From Escarpia spicata (taxonomy: Eukaryota; Annelida; Polychaeta; Sabellida; Siboglinidae): DNA of 64,000 nt. The stretch lies in contig OZ023206.1 in NCBI GenBank assembly GCA_963995525.1, positions 1,674,001 through 1,738,000 on the forward strand, given 5' to 3'. Made by a program: the position numbers and the translations under genes. Under the pieces are notes generated by a model. It was not told where the DNA came from, did not search any database, and saw only the letters and a list, made by a program, of their open reading frames with translations. Shown one piece after another: positions 37,489 to 51,183 of the stretch (positions are counted from its first letter, which is position 1; each line of letters opens with the position of its first letter).

Positions 37489-40400
37489 TCATCCCCATTT
37501 GAAGTTTTTTCTTGTCTAAAGCAGCAGTACCTTCAGTACTCACGAGACAAACATGTCCCATATCAAAGTTTTCGAAAAAAATTAATGCAAATCACAGCAA
37601 AACGGTATTTGTAGTGCACTTTTTTCGGCGGAAGGATCTTTAATGTGGTCTTACCCCAAATATATGTTTTGCACGTTACAAATCTTCACGAAGGCTAGAT
37701 TGATATCAAGCTACACACATAACTACATTAACCCCAAATGGGAATGCATGTTACCGTTTTATCCCCGTCACGTAAGTTACAAGAACATATTACGTAAGTT
37801 ATAGGTGTGAAAACTCATCCCCATTTGATGTTTTATCTTGTGTAAAGCAGCAGTACATTCAGTACTCACGAGACAAACATGTCCCATGTCAAAATGTTCG
37901 AAAAAAATTAATGCATATCACAGCAAAACGGTATTTGTAGTGCACTTTTTTCGGCGGAAGGATCCTTAATGTGGTCTTACCCCAAATAGATGTTTTGCAC
38001 GTTACAAATCTTCACGAAGGCTAGATTGATATCAAGCTACACACATAACTAGATTAACCCCAAATGGGAATGCATGTTACCGTTTTATCCCCGTCACGTA
38101 AGTTACAAGAACATATTACGTAATTTATAGGTGTGAAAACTCATCCCCATTTGAATTTTTTTCTTGTCTAAAGCAGCAGTACCTTCAGTACTCACGAGAC
38201 AAACATGTCCCATATCAAAATGTTCGAAACAAATTAATGCATATCACAGCAAAACGGTATTTGTAGTGCACTTTTTTCGGCGGAAGGATCCTTAATGTGG
38301 TCTTACCCCAAATATATGTTTTGCATGTTACAAATCTTAAAGAAGGCTAGATTGATATCATGCTACACACATAACTAGATTAACCCCAAATGGGAATGCA
38401 TGTTACCGTTTTATCCCCGTCACGTAAGTTACAAGAACATATTACGTAAGTTATAGGTGTGAAAACTCATCCCCATTTGAAGTTTTTTCTTGTCTAAAGC
38501 AGCAGTACCTTCAGTACTCACGAGACAAACATGTCCCATATCAAAGTTTTCGAAAAAAAATTAATGCAAATCACAGCAAAACGGTATTTGTAGTGCACTT
38601 TTTTCGGCGGAAGGATCTTTAATGTGGTCTTACCCCAAATATATGTTTTGCACGTTACAAATCTTCACGAAGGCTAGATTGATATCAAGCTACACACATA
38701 ACTACATTAACCCCAAATGGGAATGCATGTTACCGTTTTATCCCCGTCACGTAAGTTACAAGAACATATTACGTAAGTTATAGGTGTGAAAACTCATCCC
38801 CATTTGATGTTTTATCTTGTGTAAAGCAGCAGTACATTCAGTACTCACGAGACAAACATGTCCCATGTCAAAATGTTCGAAAAAAATTAATGCATATCAC
38901 AGCAAAACGGTATTTGTAGTGCACTTTTTTCGGCGGAAGGATCCTTAATGTGGTCTTACCCCAAATAGATGTTTTGCACGTTACAAATCTTCACGAAGGC
39001 TAGATTGATATCAAGCTACACACATAACTAGATTAACCCCAAATGGGAATGCATGTTACCGTTTTATCCCCGTCACGTAAGTTACAAGAACATATTACGT
39101 AAGTTATAGGTGTGAAAACTCATCCCCATTTGAATTTTTTTCTTGTCTAAAGCAGCAGTACCTTCAGTACTCACGAGACAAACATGTCCCATGTCCAAGT
39201 GTTCGACAAAAATTAATGCATATCACAGCAAAACGGTATTTGTAGTGCACTTTTTTCGGAGGAAGGATCCTTAATGTGGTCTTATCCCAAATATATGTTT
39301 TGCATGTTACAAATCTTCACGAAGGCTAGATTGATATCAAGCTACACACATAACTAGATTAACCCCAAATGGGAATGCATGTTACCGTTTTATCCCCGTC
39401 ACGTAAGTTACAAGAACATATTACGTAAGTTATAGGTGTGAAAACTCATCCCCATTTGATGTTTTATCTTGTCTAAAGCAGCAGTACATTCAGTACTCAC
39501 GAGACAAACATGTCCCATGTAAAAATGTTCGAAACAAATTAATGCATATCACAGCAAAACGGTATTTGTAGTGCACTTTTTTCGGCGGAAGGATCCTTAG
39601 TGTGGTCTTACCCCAAATAGATGTTTTGCATGTTACAAATCTTCACGAAGGCTAGATTGATATCAAGCTACACACATAACTAGATTAACCCCAAATGGGA
39701 ATGCATGTTACCGTTTTATCCCCGTCACGTAAGTTACAAGAACATATTACGTAAGTTATAGGTGTGAAAACTCATCCCCATTTGAATTTTTTTCTTGTCT
39801 AAAGCAGCAGTACCTTCAGTACTCACGAGACAAACATGTCCCATATAAAAGTTTTCGAAAAAAATTAATGCAAATCACAGCAAAACGGTATTTGTAGTGC
39901 ACTTTTTTCGGCGGAAGGATCTTTAATGTGGTCTTACCCCAAATATATGTTTTGCACGTTACAAATCTTCACGAAGGCTAGATTGATATCAAGCTACACA
40001 CATAACTAGATTAACCCCAAATGGGAATGCATGTTACCGTTTTATCCCCGTCACGTAAGTTACAAGAACATATTACGTAAGTTATAGGTGTGAAAACTCA
40101 TCCCCATTTGAAGTTTTTTCTTGTCTAAAGCAGCAGTACCTTCAGTACTCACGAGACAAACATGTCCCATATCAAAGTTTTCGAAAAAAATTAATGCAAA
40201 TCACAGCAAAACGGTATTTGTAGTGCACTTTTTTCGGCGGAAGGATCTTTAATGTGGTCTTACCCCAAATATATGTTTTGCACGTTACAAATCTTCACGA
40301 AGGCTAGATTGATATCAAGCTACACACATAACTAGATTAACCCCAAATGGGAATGCATGTTACCGTTTTATCCCCGTCACGTAAGTTACAAGAACATATT

Positions 40401-41075
40401 ACGTAAGTTATAGGTGTGAAAACTCATCCCCATTTGAAGTTTTTTCTTGTCTAAAGCAGCAGTACCTTCAGTACTCACGAGACAAACATGTCCCATATCA
40501 AAGTGTTCGAAAAAAATTAATGCATATCACAGCAAAACGGTATTTGTAATGCACTTTTTTCGGCGGAAGGATATTTAATGTGGTCTTACCCCAAATAGAT
40601 GTTTTGCATGTTACAAATCTTCACGAAGGCTAGATTGATATCAAGCTACACACATAACTAGATTAACCCCAAATGGGAATGCATGTTACCGTTTTATCCC
40701 CGTCACGTAAGTTACAAGAACATATTACGTAAGTTATAGGTGTGAAAACTCATCCCCATTTGATGTTTTATCTTGTCTAAAGCAGCAGTACATTCAGTAC
40801 TCACGAGACAAACATGTCCCATATCAAAATGTTCGAACAAAATTAATGCATATCACAGCAAAACGGTATTTGTAGTGCACTTTTTTCGGCGGAAGGATCC
40901 TTAATGTGGTCTTACCCCAAATATATGTTTTGCATTTTACAAATCTTCACGAAGGCTAGATTGATATCATGCTACACACATAACTAGATTAACCCCAAAT
41001 GGGAATGCATGTTACCGTTTTATCCCCGTCACGTAAGTTACAAGAACATATTACGTAAGTTATAGGTGTGAAAAC
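37489..41075 (+). repeat. 11-mer higher-order repeat, copy 2
   Basis: This is a near-identical second copy of the 11-monomer block, including the inherited extra A in the monomer at 38467 and the linked private substitutions. The last monomer (40750) has gcattttac. Together with copy 1 it forms about 7.2 kb of direct repeat, the longest HOR pair in the window. Confidence 0.95.
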
Positions 41076-42053
41076 TCATCCCCATTTGATGTTTTATCTT
41101 GTCTAAAGCAGAAGTACATTCAGTACTCACGAGACAAACATGTCCCATGTAAAAATGTTCGAAAACAATTAATGCATATCACAGCAAAACGGTATTTGTA
41201 GTGCACTTTTTTCGGCGGAAGGATCCTTAATGTGGTCTTACCCCAAATAGATGTTTTGCATGTTACAAATCTTCACGAAGGCTAGATTGATATCAAGCTA
41301 CACACATAACTAGATTAACCCCAAATGGGAATGCATGTTACCGTTTTATCCCCGTCACGTAAGTTACAAGAACATATTACGTAAGTTATAGGTGTGAAAA
41401 CTCATCCCCATTTGAATTTTTTTCTTGTCTAAAGCAGCAGTACCTTCAGTACTCACGAGACAAACATGTCCCATGTCCAAGTGTTCGAAAAAAATTAATG
41501 CATATCACAGCAAAACGGTATTTGTAGTGCACTTTTTTCGGAGGAAGGATCCTTAATGTGGTCTTACCCCAAATATATGTTTTGCATGTTACAAATCTTC
41601 ACGAAGGCTAGATTGATATCAAGCTACACACATAACTAGATTAACCCCAAATGGGAATGCATGTTACCGTTTTATCCCCGTCACGTAAGTTACAAGAACA
41701 TATTACGTAAGTTATAGGTGTGAAAACTCATCCCCATTTGATGTTTTATCTTGTCTAAAGCAGCAGTACATTCAGTATTCACGAGACAAACATGTCCCAT
41801 GTAAAAATGTTCGAAACAAATTAATGCATATCACAGCAAAACGGTATTTGTAGTGCACTTTTTTCGGCGGAAGGATCCTTAGTGTGGTCTTACCCCAAAT
41901 AGATGTTTTGCATGTTACAAATCTTCACGAAGGCTAGATTGATATCAAGCTACACACATAACTAGATTAAGCCCAAATGGGAATGCATGTTACCGTTTTA
42001 TCCCCGTCACGTAAGTTACAAGAACATATTACGTAAGTTATAGGTGTGAAAAC
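41076..42053 (+). repeat. B'-E-B' monomers between HOR blocks
   Basis: Three monomers start at 41076, 41402 and 41728. The first has gcagaagtacattc and gaaaacaatt. The third has cagtattcac, gaaacaaatt, ccttagtgtgg and taagcccaaat. The E-B' pair is the same module seen in the two 5-mers that follow. Nothing other than satellite is present. Confidence 0.85.
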
Positions 42054-45000
42054 TCATCCCCATTTGAAGTTTTTTCTTGTCTAAAGCAGCAGTACCTTCA
42101 GTACTCACGAGACAAACATGTCCCATATGAAAGTTTTCGAAAAAAATTAATGCAAATCACAGCAAAACGGTATTTGTAGTGCACTTTTTTCGGCGGAAGG
42201 ATCTTTAATGTGGTCTTACCCCAAATATATGTTTTGCACGTTACAAATCTTCACGAAGGCTAGATTGATATCAAGCTACACACATAACTAGATTAACCCC
42301 AAATGGGAATGCATGTTACCGTTTTATCCCCGTCACGTAAGTTACAAGAACATATTACGTAAGTTATAGGTGTGAAAACTCATCCCCATTTGATGTTTTA
42401 TCTTGTGTAAAGCAGCAGTACATTCAGTACTCACGAGACAAACATGTCCCATGTCAAAATGTTCGAAAAAAATTAATGCATATCACAGCAAAACGGTATT
42501 TGTAGTGCACTTTTTTCGGCGGAAGGATCCTTAATGTGGTCTTACCCCAAATAGATGTTTTGCACGTTACAAATCTTCACGAAGGCTAGATTGATATCAA
42601 GCTACACACATAACTAGATTAACCCCAAATGGGAATGCATGTTACCGTTTTATCCCCGTCACGTAAGTTACAAGAACATATTACGTAAGTTATAGGTGTG
42701 AAAACTCATCCCCATTTGAATTTTTTTCTTGTCTAAAGCAGCAGTACCTTCAGTACTCACGAGACAAACATGTCCCATGTCCAAGTGTTCGAAAAAAATT
42801 AATGCATATCACAGCAAAACGGTATTTGTAGTGCACTTTTTTCGGAGGAAGGATCCTTAATGTGGTCTTACCCCAAATATATGTTTTGCATGTTACAAAT
42901 CTTCACGAAGGCTAGATTGATATCAAGCTACACACATAACTAGATTAACCCCAAATGGGAATGCATGTTACCGTTTTATCCCCGTCACGTAAGTTACAAG
43001 AACATATTACGTAAGTTATAGGTGTGAAAACTCATCCCCATTTGATGTTTTATCTTGTCTAAAGCAGCAGTACATTCAGTACTCACGAGACAAACATGTC
43101 CCATGTAAAAATGTTCGAAATAAATTAATGCATATCACAGCAAAACGGTATTTGTAGTGCACTTTTTTCGGCGGAAGGATCCTTAGTGTGGTCTTACCCC
43201 AAATAGATGTTTTGCATGTTACAAATCTTCACGAAGGCTAGATTGATATCAAGCTACACACATAACTAGATTAACCCCAAATGGGAATGCATGTTACCGT
43301 TTTATCCCCGTCACGTAAGTTACAAGAACATATTACGTAAGTTATAGGTGTGAAAACTCATCCCCATTTGAAGTTTTTTCTTGTCTAAAGCAGCAGTACC
43401 TTCAGTACTCACGAGACAAACATGTCCCATATCAAAGTTTTCGAAAAAAATTAATGCAAATCACAGCAAAACGGTATTTGTAGTGCACTTTTTTCGGCGG
43501 AAGGATCTTTAATGTGGTCTTACCCCAAATATATGTTTTGCACGTTACAAATCTTCACGAAGGCTAGATTGATATCAAGCTACACACATAACTAGATTAA
43601 CCCCAAATGGGAATGCATGTTACCGTTTTATCCCCGTCATGTAAGTTACAAGAACATATTACGTAAGTTATAGGTGTGAAAACTCATCCCCATTTGAAGT
43701 TTTTTCTTGTCTAAAGCAGCAGTACCTTCAGTACTCACGAGACAAACATGTCCCATATGAAAGTTTTCGAAAAAAATTAATGCAAATCACAGCAAAACGG
43801 TATTTGTAGTGCACTTTTTTCGGCGGAAGGATCTTTAATGTGGTCTTACCCCAAATATATGTTTTGCACGTTACAAATCTTCACGAAGGCTAGATTGATA
43901 TCAAGCTACACACATAACTAGATTAACCCCAAATGGGAATGCATGTTACCGTTTTATCCCCGTCACGTAAGTTACAAGAACATATTACGTAAGTTATAGG
44001 TGTGAAAACTCATCCCCATTTGATGTTTTATCTTGTGTAAAGCAGCAGTACATTCAGTACTCACGAGACAAACATGTCCCATGTCAAAATGTTCGAAAAA
44101 AATTAATGCATATCACAGCAAAACGGTATTTGTAGTGCACTTTTTTCGGCGGAAGGATCCTTAATGTGGTCTTACCCCAAATAGATGTTTTGCACGTTAC
44201 AAATCTTCACGAAGGCTAGATTGATATCAAGCTACACACATAACTAGATTAACCCCAAATGGGAATGCATGTTACCGTTTTATCCCCGTCACGTAAGTTA
44301 CAAGAACATATTACGTAAGTTATAGGTGTGAAAACTCATCCCCATTTGAATTTTTTTCTTGTCTAAAGCAGCAGTACCTTCAGTACTCACGAGACAAACA
44401 TGTCCCATGTCCAAGTGTTCGAAAAAAATTAATGCATATCACAGCAAAACGGTATTTGTAGTGCACTTTTTTCGGAGGAAGGATCCTTAATGTGGTCTTA
44501 CCCCAAATATATGTTTTGCATGTTACAAATCTTCACGAAGGCTAGATTGATATCAAGCTACACACATAACTAGATTAACCCCAAATGGGAATGCATGTTA
44601 CCGTTTTATCCCCGTCACGTAAGTTACAAGAACATATTACGTAAGTTATAGGTGTGAAAACTCATCCCCATTTGATGTTTTATCTTGTCTAAAGCAGCAG
44701 TACATTCAGTACTCACGAGACAAACATGTCCCATGTAAAAATGTTCGAAATAAATTAATGCATATCACAGCAAAACGGTATTTGTAGTGCACTTTTTTCG
44801 GCGGAAGGATCCTTAGTGTGGTCTTACCCCAAATAGATGTTTTGCATGTTACAAATCTTCACGAAGGCTAGATTGATATCAAGCTACACACATAACTAGA
44901 TTAACCCCAAATGGGAATGCATGTTACCGTTTTATCCCCGTCACGTAAGTTACAAGAACATATTACGTAAGTTATAGGTGTGAAAACTCATCCCCATTTG

Positions 45001-45313
45001 AAGTTTTTTCTTGTCTAAAGCAGCAGTACCTTCAGTACTCACGAGACAAACATGTCCCATATCAAAGTTTTCGAAAAAAATTAATGCAAATCACAGCAAA
45101 ACGGTATTTGTAGTGCACTTTTTTCGGCGGAAGGATCTTTAATGTGGTCTTACCCCAAATATATGTTTTGCACGTTACAAATCTTCACGAAGGCTAGATT
45201 GATATCAAGCTACACACATAACTAGATTAACCCCAAATGGGAATGCATGTTACCGTTTTATCCCCGTCATGTAAGTTACAAGAACATATTACGTAAGTTA
45301 TAGGTGTGAAAAC
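42054..45313 (+). repeat. 5-mer higher-order repeat (D-C-E-B'-D), two copies
   Basis: Blocks 42054-43683 and 43684-45313 are offset by 1630 bp. They share catatgaaagtttt in the first D, gaaataaatt and ccttagtgtgg in the B' copy, and gtcatgtaag (instead of gtcacgtaag) in the last D. I noticed no difference between the two copies. The gtcatgtaag change also appears at 46247 and 48854, linking this block to the next one. Confidence 0.93.
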
Positions 45314-47269
45314 TCATCCCCATTTGAAGTTTTTTCTTGTCTAAAGCAGCAGTACCTTCAGTACTCACGAGACAAACATGTCCCATGTCCAAGTGTTCGA
45401 AAAAAATTAATGCATATCACAGCAAAACGGTATTTGTAGTGCACTTTTTTCGGAGGAAGGATCCTTAATGTGGTCTTACCCCAAATATATGTTTTGCATG
45501 TTACAAATCTTCACGAAGGCTAGATTTATATCAAGCTACACACATAACTAGATTAACCCCAAATGGGAATGCATGTTACCGTTTTATCCCCGTCACGTAA
45601 GTTACAAGAACATATTACGTAAGTTATAGGTGTGAAAACTCATCCCCATTTGATGTTTTATCTTGTCTAAAGCAGCAGTACATTCAGTACTCACGAGACA
45701 AACATGTCCCATGTAAAAATGTTCGAAATAAATTAATGCATATCACAGCAAAACGGTATTTGTAGTGCACTTTTTTCGGCGGAAGGATCCTTAGTGTGGT
45801 CTTACCCCAAATAGATGTTTTGCATGTTACAAATCTTCACGAAGGCTAGATTGATATCAAGCTACACACATAACTAGATTAACCCCAAATGGGAATGCAT
45901 GTTACCGTTTTATCCCCGTCACGTAAGTTACAAGAACATATTACGTAAGTTATAGGTGTGAAAACTCATCCCCATTTGAAGTTTTTTCTTGTCTAAAGCA
46001 GCAGTACCTTCAGTACTCACGAGACAAACATGTCCCATATCAAAGTTTTTGAAAAAAATTAATGCAAATCACAGCAAAACGGTATTTGTAGTGCACTTTT
46101 TTCGGCGGAAGGATCTTTAATGTGGTCTTACCCCAAATATATGTTTTGCACGTTACAAATCTTCACGAAGGCTAGATTGATATCAAGCTACACACATAAC
46201 TAGATTAACCCCAAATGGGAATGCATGTTACCGTTTTATCCCCGTCATGTAAGTTACAAGAACATATTACGTAAGTTATAGGTGTGAAAACTCATCCCCA
46301 TTTGAAGTTTTTTCTTGTCTAAAGCAGCAGTACCTTCAGTACTCACGAGACAAACATGTCCCATGTCCAAGTGTTCGAAAAAAATTAATGCATATCACAG
46401 CAAAACGGTATTTGTAGTGCACTTTTTTCGGAGGAAGGATCCTTAATGTGGTCTTACCCCAAATATATGTTTTGCATGTTACAAATCTTCACGAAGGCTA
46501 GATTTATATCAAGCTACACACATAACTAGATTAACCCCAAATGGGAATGCATGTTACCGTTTTATCCCCGTCACGTAAGTTACAAGAACATATTACGTAA
46601 GTTATAGGTGTGAAAACTCATCCCCATTTGATGTTTTATCTTGTCTAAAGCAGCAGTACATTCAGTACTCACGAGACAAACATGTCCCATGTAAAAATGT
46701 TCGAAACAAATTAATGCATATCACAGCAAAACGGTATTTGTAGTGCACTTTTTTCGGCGGAAGGATCCTTAGTGTGGTCTTACCCCAAATAGATGTTTTG
46801 CATGTTACAAATCTTCACGAAGGCTAGATTGATATCAAGCTACACACATAACTAGATTAACCCCAAATGGGAATGCATGTTACCGTTTTATCCCCGTCAC
46901 GTAAGTTACAAGAACATATTACGTAAGTTATAGGTGTGAAAACTCATCCCCATTTGAAGTTTTTTCTTGTCTAAAGCAGCAGTACCTTCAGTACTCACGA
47001 GACAAACATGTCCCATATCAAAGTTTTCGAAAAAAATTAATGCAAATCACAGCAAAACGGTATTTGTAGTGCACTTTTTTCGGCGGAAGGATCTTTAATG
47101 TGGTCTTACCCCAAATATATGTTTTGCACGTTACAAATCTTCACGAAGGCTAGATTGATATCAAGCTACACACATAACTAGATTAACCCCAAATGGGAAT
47201 GCATGTTACCGTTTTATCCCCGTCACGTAAGTTACAAGAACATATTACGTAAGTTATAGGTGTGAAAAC
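45314..47269 (+). repeat. 3-mer higher-order repeat, two copies
   Basis: Blocks 45314-46291 and 46292-47269 read mosaic (D head, E body), B', D. Both mosaics have agatttatatc in place of agattgatatc. The B' members differ (gaaataaatt versus gaaacaaatt) and only the first D has gtttttgaaa and gtcatgtaag. The unit appears to be the preceding 5-mer with its D-C pair removed and the D head fused to E, which suggests an unequal exchange within monomers. Confidence 0.88.
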
Positions 47270-50200
47270 TCATCCCCATTTGAAGTTTTTTCTTGTCTAA
47301 AGCAGCAGTACCTTCAGTACTCACGAGACAAACATCTCCCATATCAAAGTGTTCGAAAAAAATTAATGCATATCACAGCAAAACGGTATTTGTAATGCAC
47401 TTTTTTCGGCGGAAGGATATTTAATGTGGTCTTACCCCAAATAGATGTTTTGCATGTTACAAATCTTCACGAAGGCTAGATTGATATCAAGCTACACACA
47501 TAACTAGATTAACCCCAAATGGGAATGCATGTTACCGTTTTATCCCCGTCACGTAAGTTACAAGAACATATTACGTAAGTTATAGGTGTGAAAATTCATC
47601 CCCATTTGATGTTTTATCTTGTCTAAAGCAGCAGTACATTCAGTACTCACGAGACAAACATGTCCCATATGAAAGTTTTCGAAAAAAATTAATGCAAATC
47701 ACAGCAAAACGGTATTTGTAGTGCACTTTTTTCGGCGGAAGGATCTTTAATGTGGTCTTACCCCAAATATATGTTTTGCACGTTACAAATCTTCACGAAG
47801 GCTAGATTGATATCAAGCTACACAAATAACTAGATTAACCCCAAATGGGAATGCATGTTACCGTTTTATCCCCGTCACGTAAGTTACAAGAACATATTAC
47901 GTAAGTTATAGGTGTGAAAACTCATCCCCATTTGATGTTTTATCTTGTGTATAGCAGCAGTACATTCAGTACTCACGAGACAAACATGTCCCATGTCAAA
48001 ATGTTCGAAAAAAATTAATGCATATCACAGCAAAACGGTATTTATAGTGCACTTTTTTCGGCGGAAGGATCCTTAATGTGGTCTTACCCCAAATAGATGT
48101 TTTGCATGTTACAAATCTTCACGAAGGCTAGATTGATATCAAGCTACACACATAACTAGATTAACCCCAAATGGGAATGCATGTTACCGTTTTATCCCCG
48201 TCACGTAAGTTACAAGAACATATTACGTAAGTTATAGGTGTGAAAACTCATCCCCATTTGAAGTTTTTTCTTGTCTAAAGCAGCAGTACCTTCAGTACTC
48301 ACGAGACAAACATGTCCCATATCAAAGTTTTCGAAAAAAATTAATGCAAATCACAGAAAAACGGTATTTGTAGTGCACTTTTTTCGGCGGAAGGATCTTT
48401 AATGTGGTCTTACCCCAAATATATGTTTTGCACGTTACAAATCTTCACGAAGGCTAGATTGATATCAAGCTACACACATAACTAGATTAACCCCAAATGG
48501 GAATGCATGTTACCGTTTTATCCCCGTCACGTAAGTTACAAGAACATATTACGTAAGTTATAGGTGTGAAAACTCATCCCCATTTGAAGTTTTTTCTTGT
48601 CTAAAGCAGCAGTACCTTCAGTACTCACGAGACAAACATGTCCCATGTCCAAGTGTTCGAAAAAAATTAATGCATATCACAGAAAAACGGTATTTGTAGT
48701 GCACTTTTTTCGGCGGAAGGATCTTTAATGTGGTCTTACCCCAAATATATGTTTTGCACGTTACAAATCTTCACGAAGGCTAGATTGATATCAAGCTACA
48801 CACATAACTAGATTAACCCCAAATGGGAATGCATGTTACCGTTTTATCCCCGTCATGTAAGTTACAAGAACATATTACGTAAGTCATAGGTGTGAAAACT
48901 CATCCCCATTTGAAGTTTTTTCTTGTCTAAAGCAGCAGTACCTTCAGTACTCACGAGACAAACATGTCCCATGTCCAAGTGTTCGAAAAAAATTAATGCA
49001 TATCACAGCAAAACGGTATTTGTAGTGCACTTTTTTCGGAGGAAGGATCCTTAATGTGGTCTTACCCCAAATATATGTTTTGCATGTTACAAATCTTCAC
49101 GAAGGCTAGATTGATATCAAGCTACACAAATAACTAGATTAACCCCAAATGGGAATGCATGTTACCGTTTTATCCCCGTCACGTAAGTTACAAGAACATA
49201 TTACGTAAGTTATAGGTGTGAAAACTCATCCCCATTTGATGTTTTATCTTGTGTATAGCAGCAGTACATTCAGTACTCACGAGACAAACATGTCCCATGT
49301 CAAAATGTTCGAAAAAAATTAATGCATATCACAGCAAAACGGTATTTATAGTGCACTTTTTTCGGCGGAAGGATCCTTAATGTGGTCTTACCCCAAATAG
49401 ATGTTTTGCATGTTACAAATCTTCACGAAGGCTAGATTGATATCAAGCTACACACATAACTAGATTAACCCCAAATGGGAATGCATGTTACCGTTTTATC
49501 CCCGTCACGTAAGTTACAAGAACATATTACGTAAGTTATAGGTGTGAAAACTCATCCCCATTTGAAGTTTTTTCTTGTCTAAAGCAGCAGTACCTTCAGT
49601 ACTCACGAGACAAACATGTCCCATATCAAAGTTTTCGAAAAAAATTAATGCAAATCACAGAAAAACGGTATTTGTAGTGCACTTTTTTCGGCGGAAGGAT
49701 CTTTAATGTGGTCTTACCCCAAATATATGTTTTGCACGTTACAAATCTTCACGAAGGCTAGATTGATATCAAGCTACACACATAACTAGATTAACCCCAA
49801 ATGGGAATGCATGTTACCGTTTTATCCCCGTCACGTAAGTTACAAGAACATATTACGTAAGTTATAGGTGTGAAAACTCATCCCCATTTGAAGTTTTTTC
49901 TTGTCTAAAGCAGCAGTACCTTCAGTACTCACGAGACAAACATGTCCCATGTCCAAGTGTTCGAAAAAAATTAATGCATATCACAGCAAAACGGTATTTG
50001 TAGTGCACTTTTTTCGGAGGAAGGATCCTTAATGTGGTCTTACCCCAAATATATGTTTTGCATGTTACAAATCTTCACGAAGGCTAGATTGATATCAAGC
50101 TACACACATAACTAGATTAACCCCAAATGGGAATGCATGTTACCGTTTTATCCCCGTCACGTAAGTTACAAGAACATATTACGTAAGTTATAGGTGTGAA

Positions 50201-50529
50201 AACTCATCCCCATTTGATGTTTTATCTTGTCTAAAGCAGCAGTACATTCAGTACTCACGAGACAAACATGTCCCATGTAAAAATGTTCGAAACAAATTAA
50301 TGCATATCACAGCAAAACGGTATTTGTAGTGCACTTTTTTCGGCGGAAGGATATTTAATGTGGTCTTACCCCAAATAGATGTTTTGCATGTTACAAATCT
50401 TCACGAAGGCTAGATTGATATCAAGCTACACACATAACTAGATTAACCCCAAATGGGAATGCATGTTACCGTTTTATCCCCGTCACGTAAGTTACAAGAA
50501 AATATTACGTAAGTTATAGGTGTGAAAAC
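47270..50529 (+). repeat. Mixed block with a 4-mer offset repeat
   Basis: Ten monomers from 47270. C (tatagcagcag, tttatagtgc), D (cacagaaaaacgg) and a D-head/E-body mosaic occur at 47922-48899 and again at 49226-50203, offset 1304 bp (4 x 326). The mosaic at 48574 switches back to D after the A-tract (gatcttt, gcacgtt), while its counterpart at 49878 stays E. The cacaaataac change in the preceding monomers (near 47820 and 49125) extends the shared region upstream. The monomer at 47270 has acatctccc, and a one-off aagtcatagg occurs near 48882. Confidence 0.85.
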
Positions 50530-51183
50530 TCATCCCCATTTGAAGTTTTTTCTTGTCTAAAGCAGCAGTACCTTCAGTACTCACGAGACAAACATGTCCC
50601 ATATCAAAGTTTTCGAAAAAAATTAATGCAAATCACAGCAAAACGGTATTTGTAGTGCACTTTTTTCGGCGGAAGGATCTTTAATGTGGTCTTACCCCAA
50701 ATATATGTTTTGCACGTTACAAATCTTCACGAAGGCTAGATTGATATCAAGCTACACACATAACTAGATTAACCCCAAATGGGAATGCATGTTACCGTTT
50801 TATCCCCGTCACGTAAGTTACAAGAACATATATATCGTAAGTTATAGGTGTGAAAACTCATCCCCATTTGATGTTTTATCTTGTGTAAAGCAGCAGTACA
50901 TTCAGTACTCACGAGACAAACATGTCCCATGTCAAAATGTTCGAAAAAAATTAATGCATATCACAGCAAAACGGTATTTGTTGTGCACTTTTTTCGGCGG
51001 AAGGATCCTTAATGTGGTCTTACCCCAAATAGATGTTTTGCATGTTACAAATCTTCACGAAGGCTAGATTGATATCAAGCTACACACATAACTAGATTAA
51101 CCCCAAATGGGAATGCATGTTACCGTTTTATCCCCGTCACGTAAGTTACAAGAACATATTACGTAAGTTATAGGTGTGAAAAT
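50530..51183 (+). repeat. 328-bp D monomer and following C monomer
   Basis: The D copy at 50530 is 2 bp longer than normal because its end reads acatatatatcgtaag. This resembles the acatatgtcgtaag variant with an added AT pair. The next monomer (50858) is a tttgttg C copy. The +2 shift opens a reading frame of 92 codons across the junction (50789-51067), which I regard as incidental. Confidence 0.9.

Noticed and set aside
50789..51067. 92-codon open frame starting at ATG
   Set aside because: It crosses a monomer junction and is opened by the +2 bp tatata change near 50830. The equivalent frame is closed in normal-length monomers, so it is a by-product of the indel.
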